From: Patagioenas fasciata
Taxonomy: Eukaryota > Chordata > Aves > Columbiformes > Columbidae
Length of the DNA stretch: 64,000 nucleotides
Assembly (NCBI RefSeq): GCF_037038585.1
Contig: NC_092541.1
Coordinates: 6,079,445-6,143,444, forward strand
Reading direction: 5' to 3'
Shown one piece after another: positions 56,738-64,000 of this stretch (position 1 is its first letter; the number at the start of each line of letters is the position of its first letter). Made by a program: the position numbers and the translations under genes. Below the pieces are notes generated by a model. It saw only the letters and a program-made list of their open reading frames with translations, made no database searches and was not told the DNA's origin.

Positions 56738-57938
56738 ATGCACCTCGGGTATCTCGTCCTCACTGCCTTTCTGGGGCAACTGCTGGGTAAGTCCTGGGTT
56801 TTCCTCAGCACATTCTTTCTTCTCCTGTGGAAACCCTCACCAGCCTTATCAGGTCCATATGGGAAAATAATCTTGAATTATAGGAAAACATTGGGACGCA
56901 TTAGCTCACATTTGTGGTTTTACATTGGCTCTCTCCAGGTGTTTTTACTGTTCAAAAGGGGAGAGATCTCAGACCTCTTCTCCTGCTTTTCTGTTGCCTT
57001 CAATCCATCTCTCTCTGTCTCTCTGCTCAGATCCACATGCTGTCTTCATGGGAGATCTCAGCTGTCTCTACACTCTCACATTTCTCCATTTTCAACAGAA
57101 ATTAGCAGATCTTGTCAAAGCTGCCCCAAGGACTATAAAGCTCTCATGAGATTGACATTAATAGGGTTTCCCATTCTGCCTCCTGGCTGGCACATCAGCC
57201 ATGGCTCCCAGTTTTCTCCTTTTTGTTGTTGTCACAGCCAGGGTTCCCTTATTTCAGGCTCAGCATTCTATACACTCGGGAAGCCAGGAACCCTCTAAGA
57301 GGAGAAGTATGGAGAAGAAAGATGATGTTTTTCTACAGCTCCATGGATGTCTCAGCCTGCTGCTGGGGGGGTGCTGGTCCCCAGACATGAAGGTCAGGTA
57401 TGACAGGCTGTTCCCTGGTCCTCTGGGCAGTAGGAGCAGGGACACAGAACAGCTCTCCTCAGAATCCACACTTGCCTGTGAGATCCAACCTCCTGCCCAG
57501 AACTACTGTCCACCTCCCTTTCCCCAGGCATAAGGATTTTCCTGTAGGGTAAGGGACAAGGAATCTTCGCCAGCAGGGTTTGGCACCCATTCCTGATTTG
57601 CTTCCCAGAGCCTTTCCCTGCAGAGTTCCTGACCTTCACTTTCTTCCAGGCACCATGGGGCAGGTCACTGTCACCCAGCAAGAAGAACAAGTCACAGTGA
57701 AGCAGAGAGACACCTTCCAAACAACCTGCACATACCAGACACCCAACTTTAATGGCTTGCTCTGGTACCAGCAGAGGAAAGGCCAAGCTCCCCAGCTGGT
57801 CTCATATCATGCAGGATCTGGCCTCAAGCGCAGCGACCGTTTCAGCACAACTCTGAACACCACGGGGAAATACAGCGTCCTGCAGGTGGAGGAAGTCGAG
57901 GTGTCTGACAGTGCCTTGTACCTCTGTGCTGTGCAAGA
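56738..57938 (+). CDS. TCR alpha/delta V segment B4
   Basis: Leader exon 56738-56786 encodes [16 protein letters not shown] plus one base, with a GTAAGT donor. The V exon runs 57650-57938. It is open, with [22 protein letters not shown], the CDR1 run [23 protein letters not shown], and ALYLCAVQ. It is the duplicate of B1 and differs at a few residues, mostly in or near CDR1/CDR2. The intron is 863 bp. Predicted usable; encodes a TCR alpha or delta variable domain. Confidence 0.93.
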
Positions 57939-57977
57939 CACCCTGGTGCAGGGAGCTTCCTTGGCTGTGCAAGAACC
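57939..57977 (+). promoter_or_regulatory. 23-RSS of V-B4
   Basis: CACCCTG, 23-bp spacer, GCAAGAACC. Confidence 0.87.
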
Positions 57978-59376
57978 CCAGGCAGGGAGGGGATGAGTCT
58001 GTGCAAGGCTGAGCTTGTGGGATGGGGCGCTGAGCTGTGCCCTGGCAGTGCTGCTTCCTCTGTGCCCCCAGGGATCTGCAGGGGAAGATCCTCTAATATA
58101 ATGTTTTCTGTCCATTCCAGACATCATTTATGCACACATGGTATTCAATATTCTCATACCACAGTAGGTGAAGGCAGTATCCTCTCCTTGTCAATGTGTG
58201 GGAAACTCCAGTTTCTGGTAAAGTGCAAGCAGCACACACATGAACATTTGTATTGACATATTAACAATTTGTTCATCTTGAGCACTGCTCATAACCACAG
58301 GAACATCTGTCCTCTGCAGCAATACCTGGTTTAGTCTTGTCTTGAGATGGAGAAACCTTAAAACTGGTTCCATTGTATTATTCCCCTCTCGATCTTCAGC
58401 CATTGCAGTTGATCTTAAGAGGTGCTGTAACTTTTCTTTCCCCTCTTGTGACAGATTCACTCCAGCCCCCGCCCAGCCAAACCAGCAGCATTTTGGCCCA
58501 GGCTCCAGAGGAGGTAGAGGCCTGAGCTGCAGCCAGGCCAATAACTCCTTTTAGGAAACCCACAAGGAAGCAGAATAGCAAACGAACACTGACAAATTGT
58601 GGGTGCACGAACCTCATACAGACCTTTCCCACTGTCTGCAATTTGACTACAAGTCAACCACTTTATTCTATAAATACGACAGCATGTGTGAGTCCACTTT
58701 GAGCTCTCTTTCCTAAATAAGTTGGTTTTACTGCTCACAGGTCAGGGGATGATCACAATTTAAATTTCTGAATAATCATTTACCTGAAGTAAATGCACAC
58801 TAAATATAATGAATCATCTAGAAGTATACACTTGTGTTATTTTTTATACACTCCCTGTTTCATGTTACTTAGTAAGCTGAATTTGTTGCAGTTCTTAAGC
58901 TGTAAAGTTCTGCTTATATTTACCAACAGCAACTACAAACTACACTGAACACCTACAAGGTAAGGTCTAGTTCGCACTTTGCTGGAAAGAACAAAATTGA
59001 CTGAGGAAAAAATAATGATCCCAAGGCTAACACCAAGACATTACAGACATCTGCAAAACAGGGCCTGTTTTGCCCTTCACTGAGAAGAAAAGTATTTATT
59101 CAAACAAAAGAGTGCCTGCAAGGCTATGGATCATAAGCAATATTTATAGCTAAACAAAACAAAGGCACATGTGAGATCAGTGAAAAAGATCCAATGAGAA
59201 GGAAGAAGACAAACTAAAATATTGCTCTTGGACAGAAACATGATATGAATGGTCTGTAAAGATATGAAAGTCTATGGTTTTCTATGTTCCGGTTGGAAGT
59301 CGACAAAGGTACCCAGATTGAGTCAGCCCTCCTGCTATTCTACTGCTTTTCTTAAATTAAAAAAAAAAAAAAATAC

Positions 59377-59428
<52 letters not shown>

Positions 59429-59879
59429 TATGAGAATTTGGTTTCCTGAAAAGTTTCCTCCATGAAATGACATCAGGCCTCCCCTGAAAGTCTGGCTCCG
59501 GATGTCTAAAACACAAATGGGTATCAGGCTCCTAGAAAGAAGGGAAGCAGCATTCAGCTTGGCATATTTCCTCCATGCGGTAAATAATACAGTGAACTTG
59601 TCACCGAAATCTTTTAAGGTGCACTTTTCTTTGAGAAATCTGAACATTGCTCTGCAGTAAGCAGAGCCCTAAATAGCTCCCCCACGACATCTATCTGTTG
59701 GTATGATAATAAACCAAAACAACTACAGACAAAGAAAAGTGCAGCTCCCAGCATGAGACATCCATGGGTCTTCATTCCCCTGTTCTCCCTGGGGAGGCAG
59801 CAAAAGGCTCAGCCTCATTTCAGCAGGTGTCTCGTCCCTGCCACTGGAACAGGAGGTTGAGGGAAGGTTTCCTCTCCCT
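57978..59879. other. 3' flank of V-B4, no gene recognised
   Basis: Matches copy 1 up to about 58,890. The next 0.85 kb is absent from copy 1, but its right end matches unit 3 near 36,810, so it is ancestral. No gene recognised. Confidence 0.45.
59357..59420 (+). repeat. Poly-A followed by (TA)n
   Basis: An A run, then alternating TA/CATA and a pure TA array. Confidence 0.9.
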
Positions 59880-60400
59880 CTACTCTGCCCTGGTGGGTCC
59901 ACACCTGGACTAATGTGTCCAGTTCTGGGTTCCCAGGTTTAAGAAGGACAAGGAATTACTGGAGACAGTCCAGCGGAGGGACACAAAGATGATGAGGGAG
60001 CTGGAGCATCTTTCTTATGAGGAGAGACTGTGAGAGCTGTGTCTGTTTAACCTGGAGAAAAGAAGGCTGAGAGGGGATCTTACTCATGTTTATAAATAAC
60101 TCAATCTTGGGTGTCAAGGTGATTGGGCCAGGCTCTTTTCAGTGATGCCCAGTGATGAGAGGCAATGGGCAAAGACTGCAACACAGGAGGTTCCATCTAA
60201 AATTAGGAGAAACTTCTTTACTTTGAGGGTGCCAGAGCCCTGGAACAGGCTGCCCAGAGAGGTTGTGGAGTCTCCTTCTCTGGGGATATTCAAAACCTGC
60301 CTGGACACAATCCTGTGTGATCTGCTCTGGTGACCATGCTTTAGCAGGTGGGTTGGAGTAGACAATCCCTGCAACCCCAGCCATTCTGTGATTCTGTCAT
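59880..60400 (+). mobile_element. CR1 LINE 3' fragment
   Basis: The same insertion as at 12,395. It has [20 protein letters not shown] and ends at CCATTCTGTGATTCTGTCA. The frame is better kept than in copy 1. Confidence 0.88.
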
Positions 60401-60555
60401 CATCACCCCAAGGAATCTATGTAGACATTCTGTTTTCTAGTGGGAGCTGGTCAGTTCCTTCTGCTCATATTGTGCTATGAACTGGCACTTGTGATAGCAA
60501 GTGTCCTGTGTCTGCTTGATCAGGAATGAACTTCATTGCTCTCTTTCTCTAATGG

Positions 60556-60655
60556 GTGTTTGGTTTTGGGTTTTTTTTTTGTTGGTTGGTTGGAGTGGTT
60601 TTTGTTTGTTTGTTTTGGTTTGGTTTTGTTTTGTTTTTGTTTTTGTTTTTCCCAG
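60556..60655 (+). repeat. T/G-rich simple repeat (GTTT/GTTTT)n
   Basis: Poly-T followed by GGTT and GTTTT runs; not present at the matching place in copy 1 (near 13,090). Confidence 0.8.
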
Positions 60656-61264
60656 AGCACAGAAGTGGCTCCTCAAGAGAAACATCTCCATGAACAGCAG
60701 CTGCTGCAGAAACTCCACATACAGGGCCAGGCATTGTCCCTCCATCTGCTGGCTCAGGGGGGAGAGATGCAGCACAGCCTCTGCTTTACAGACAACCCCT
60801 CTCCAAGCTTCTCCTGGTCACACGTGTGACATCCCAGTGCCTTTGCCAGCCTGGGCCCCACACCCTGTCCCCTTAGGAAACACAAGGCCTACCCCAGCAC
60901 AACAGCACAACCCAGAGAAAGGCTGCATTGCCATTGACCAAGAGGAGCAAATGTCACACCAACTTTGAAAAGTGTCAAGATTGTCCAAAGCAGCTGTAAC
61001 ATTGAGTGCCCTTGATGTGTAACCATCCTTGTCATCTTGGGAGCTGCACACCCCAGTCCCCAGGAAGCAAAGACCAGACAGCCAGTGCAGGAGCACCTGA
61101 GTTTCTAAATTTCAGATGTAACTGGTTAGGCTAGATCAAGAAAGCAAGAGCAGGGAGGCAGGAGTGAGGATGACCCAGACCACAGCCTTGGTCAGGCAGT
61201 GCTCACACCAGCAGGGTGCAGGGGTTCAGGTGCATGTGGGCAACTTTTATGATCTCATTCTCTG
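60656..61264. other. Intergenic DNA, no gene recognised
   Basis: Matches 37,150-37,770 of unit 4 and, toward its right end, copy 1. No gene recognised. Confidence 0.45.
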
Positions 61265-61690
61265 CTGCAGGACAAAAATGGAGGGGCACAAGCAAAGCAG
61301 GACATGGATGGGGTGTATGGAGGGCAAATTTTTGATGCAGGCAATCCATGAATGGAACAGGGGAGAGGCTGTGTTGGACATGCTACTCACAAATGAAGAA
61401 GAACAGTTGGATGATGTAGAGCTCAAGGGCAGCCTTGCCTGCACTGGCCAAAAGGCTGTGGAGCTCAAGATCCTGAGAGCACTGACCAAGACAAACAGGA
61501 CGACTACTGCCCTGGACTACAGAAGAGCCCATGTCAGTCTTGTCAGGGACCTACCTGCTTGGCAGGGCGCCATGGGAAACTGCTGTAGTGCAGAGGGCAC
61601 CAGGAGAGCTGGATGCCCCTCAAGAACATCCTCCTCAGAGCACAAGGATGGTCCTCTGCAATGTGGCAGCAGGGTGACACTGTGGGGTGC
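61265..61690 (+). mobile_element. CR1 LINE fragment (endonuclease region)
   Basis: Copy of 13,345-13,770, with GHKQSRTWMGCMEGKFLMQ, a VLDMLLTNEEEQLDDVELKG run and VELKILRAL. Confidence 0.78.
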
Positions 61691-61929
61691 AGCCACAGCC
61701 CCATGGGGACATACATCCCCCAAACCCAGCAACCAACAGGCACAATCCTCCCTACTGCAAGGTGAGCAGATATGAAAGGAATATTTCCCCTACACTGGAT
61801 ATTAAGTCTTTCCTGCTAATGTATCATGGCCTGTGACATAACGGGGTGCTCTTGAAGCCCATCCCAAGCTTTAAGCAGTTGGTACCTTCCTGCCTGCAAG
61901 GTTAGAAAGACTTTCTGAGAAAATGTTTC

Positions 61930-62455
61930 CACCTCTCCCTCAGAGTTTGAGACAGCAGTGTGCTCTTGCAGTAACAGGAGCAGCTGCATCCTGAGCTGTG
62001 TTAAATACCTTCTCCATCTGGCCCATTTGAGATCATATCTGGAGTACTGCTGGCAAACTGGGCCTCCCTGCTCAAGGAAGGGTATCAACATATGGAAGTG
62101 AGTTCAACAAGGCCACTGTACATGTTAAGCAGCTGATGAACATGACATGCAAGGAGAGCATGAGAGAAGTGGGTCTGTTCATCTTAGACAAGAGATATCT
62201 CAGGAGAATTTCTTTCTTTCTACAACTATTTATTCAGAGGAACACAAGACGATGGACCACGTCTCCAGAAGTGCCCAGAAGACAGAGGGAAAGTGCCCAC
62301 GACTTTTTGCAATTTCCATCCTGAGAGGTGCTCAAGAATGGACTGAATGTGACTGTGAGGAACACGATCTAATGGGATCCGTTCTGAGTAGAGTGATGAT
62401 GTAGACGCCCCCTGCAGGCCCCTTCTCACCTACATTCTGACTCGATGATTCTACC
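61930..62455 (+). mobile_element. CR1 LINE fragment upstream of V-A6
   Basis: Closest to 19,470-19,990 of unit 2 (shared GTATCAACATATGGAAGTGA and following bases), which ties this unit to unit 2. Confidence 0.75.
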
Positions 62456-62518
62456 GTCCCCTGCCCACCCTGTCCCCTGCATGCCCATGGGCACATTTGT
62501 CCTCACACGCATCCTAAT

Positions 62519-62965
62519 ACAAACCAACGTTCAGGCATGGTGCTGGGACTACTCAGAAGCAGCTGAAGGGAGGCTCTCAGCCTCCTCAGTGTCAACTGCA
62601 GGAAACCAGTGGCTGCTGTTTCCAGCCCCTCAGCCCAGAGACAGCTCTGGGAAGCTGGTTCATCTCCTGGGTCAGGGCTGCAGCTGTGCCGGGTTCTTCA
62701 CGCTGGAGGAGAAGAAGAGTCCATTTCCCAGGGGCCAAAGTTGCGGCCGTGCACAGCCCCGGAGTCCTGTGAGCCCGGGCGACACAGCGAGCGGCGCCGC
62801 CGCAGGACTCAGGCCCGGGGCGGAGCTGGTGGCGAGAGGAGGGGCGGAGAGAGAGGAGGAGAGGAGAGGGGGAGGAGGTTGAGGGAGAGGAGGAGGCGGT
62901 GGCACGGCCGGAGCAGAGAGCCGGGGCTGGCGGGGGCAGCGAAGCACGGCCGGAGGAGCGGCGGG
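62519..62965 (+). promoter_or_regulatory. Conserved 5' flank of V-A6 (probable promoter)
   Basis: Carries the family-A block from CTCAGCCTCCTCAGTG to CAGCTCTGGGAAGCTGGTTC, then a GAGGAGGAGAGG purine tract before the ATG. Confidence 0.45.
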
Positions 62966-63777
62966 ATGCGGCGGTGCCGGGGCGCAGGGCTGGCGGGACT
63001 GGCCGCGGTGCTCCTGGGTGCGTGGGGATGGCGGGGCTGGATGGGGGCCGGGGCTGAGCCTGGGGTGTCTCCTGCGGGTCCCTCGATTCTGTCGTCCGAT
63101 CTGGCTTCCTCACGTATCTCTGGCTCCGAACCTGCCTCCCGTTCATCCCCCATTTTCTGATAAAACTCATCGCTGCGTTCTTGGTTCAACCCTGCCTGTT
63201 TCTTTACTCTGTGGTACCTATATCAACCATGCAGCCATTCCTTACTATTTTATTTCTCATTCCTTTGTGTTCCCTTTTTTTCCTCAGTGTTGCCACCCAT
63301 AATTCATGCATTCATCACTCCATCGACTATTAATGGACACTTCCATTACTGCACATACTGACAACTTCTGGAAATTTTTCTCCTTGTGATCTGTATGTTC
63401 CTCACTGCTTCTGCGGGATTTCTGGGAAACAGCGGGCAGGGCTGTGCAGTTTACCAGGTCTATTTCTTATTTTTCTCCCCGGCAGTGGCTTCGGGAAGAG
63501 CCCAGGTGCAGCAGGAGCCGTCGGCAGAGACCTCCGAGGGCACCGGCATCAGCATCAAGTGCTCACACCCCAACATACAATCATACGACTTTATCTTCTG
63601 GTACCGTCTTCTCCCGGGCCGAGGTCCCGAACTCCTCGGGAGCGGCCATAAAGGAATTAAAGTTCTGTCGGACCCTCCGGGGCGGCTGTCGGTGGCGGCA
63701 GACCGCCGGTCCAGCGCCCTGTGGCTCTCCCGGCCCCGGCGCGGGGACGCGGCGGTGTATTACTGCGCCGTGGGAGA
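62966..63777 (+). CDS. TCR alpha/delta V segment A6
   Basis: Leader exon 62966-63017 (MRRCRGAGLAGLAAVLL plus one base, GTGCGT donor) and V exon 63486-63777, open. Landmarks are VASGRAQVQQEPSAET, ISIKCSHPNI, the CDR1 run SYDFIFWYRLLPG, a CDR2 around GSGHKGIKV, then SALWLSRPRRGDAAVYYC and CAVGD. The intron is 468 bp, the short subtype with A2 and A4. Predicted usable; encodes a TCR alpha or delta variable domain. Confidence 0.92.
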
Positions 63778-63816
63778 CACGGGGAGAGGAGCCGGGGCTG
63801 CGGCCGCGCACAAACC
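63778..63816 (+). promoter_or_regulatory. 23-RSS of V-A6
   Basis: CACGGGG, 23-bp spacer, GCACAAACC. The nonamer is one base nearer the consensus than in A1-A5. Confidence 0.87.
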
Positions 63817-63872
63817 GCCGCGGACGGAGCCGGGCGGGTGTGGCGGGGGCGGAGGGACAGCCCCAGTCGAGC

Positions 63873-63887
63873 CCGCCAGGGGGCGCT
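63873..63887 (+). promoter_or_regulatory. CTCF-like motif downstream of V-A6
   Basis: CCGCCAGGGGGCGCT, 57 bp past the RSS, forward orientation. Confidence 0.65.
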
Positions 63888-64000
63888 GCCGCTCTGCCTG
63901 CCGGGGCTGCTTTTCCTTGTCTCTGCTCCTTTCCCTGAACATTCTTGTCCTGCACACTCCTCAAATAATTTTCACTGCATCCCCTAAGAAGTCTGATTTC

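Larger units (their letters stand above)
44884..61777. repeat. Segmental duplication, copy 2
   Basis: Near-identical repeat of 1-13,859 in the same orientation, carrying K4, A5 and B4. The offset grows from 44,883 at the left to about 47,460 near the right because of indels. The extra 51,870-53,973 and about 58,890-59,740 match other units in part, so they are ancestral and were lost from copy 1. The homology ends near 61,777. Confidence 0.9.

Noticed and set aside
1-64000. TCR J, D or constant exons, or Ig-domain C exons
   Set aside because: Looked for FGxG motifs with 12-bp-spacer RSSs and for C-type Ig domains; none convincing.
1-64000. CRISPR arrays, operons, tRNA or rRNA genes
   Set aside because: The tandem repeats are simple microsatellites without spacers; the DNA is vertebrate and no tRNA or rRNA signature was seen.

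Overview
The window is vertebrate germline DNA and almost certainly avian, most plausibly a songbird. Three things point there: feather beta-keratin genes, many 5'-truncated CR1 LINE fragments (some ending in the typical ATTCTGTG 3' repeats), and an avian-type retroviral LTR. It is part of a T-cell receptor alpha/delta-like variable-gene array. I see ten V segments, all on the + strand. Each has a short leader exon, one intron, a V exon with the canonical Cys-Trp-Cys framework, and a 23-bp-spacer recombination signal (RSS). No J, D or constant exons are recognisable, so this lies within the V part of the locus.

There are two V families. Family A has six members, here called A1-A6, with a leader starting MRRCRGAG and a mature end starting around AQVQQ. 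Family B has four members, B1-B4, with a leader starting MHLGYLVL and a mature end starting around GQVTVTQQ. Along the + strand the order is A1, B1, A2, B2, A3, B3, A4, A5, B4, A6. Nine are open and A1 is frameshifted. Every family-A RSS is followed 50-65 bp downstream by a strong, same-orientation CTCF-like motif. Family B has none.

Four feather-keratin genes (K1-K4) lie on the - strand upstream of A1, A2, A3 and A5. K1-K4 have a TATA box, a short noncoding first exon and an intron before the ATG. K2 looks whole. K1 is open but has lost its stop and several cysteines. K3 and K4 have nonsense codons. Two olfactory-receptor pseudogene remnants lie at about 15.3-15.5 kb (-) and 42.7-43.2 kb (+).

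The array grew by repeated duplication of a unit of roughly 12-16 kb (keratin, CR1, V-A, V-B, CR1). A much younger duplication makes 44,884-61,777 a near-identical copy of 1-13,859, with a few indels of 0.1-2.1 kb. The family-A segments alternate between two subtypes (A1/A3/A5 with a longer intron, A2/A4/A6 with a shorter one), which suggests a higher-order two-V unit. The DNA between genes is mostly CR1 remnants, unit-specific unique sequence and purine-rich microsatellites. Coordinates of repeats and remnants are by-eye estimates; exon, RSS and motif coordinates were counted from the sequence.
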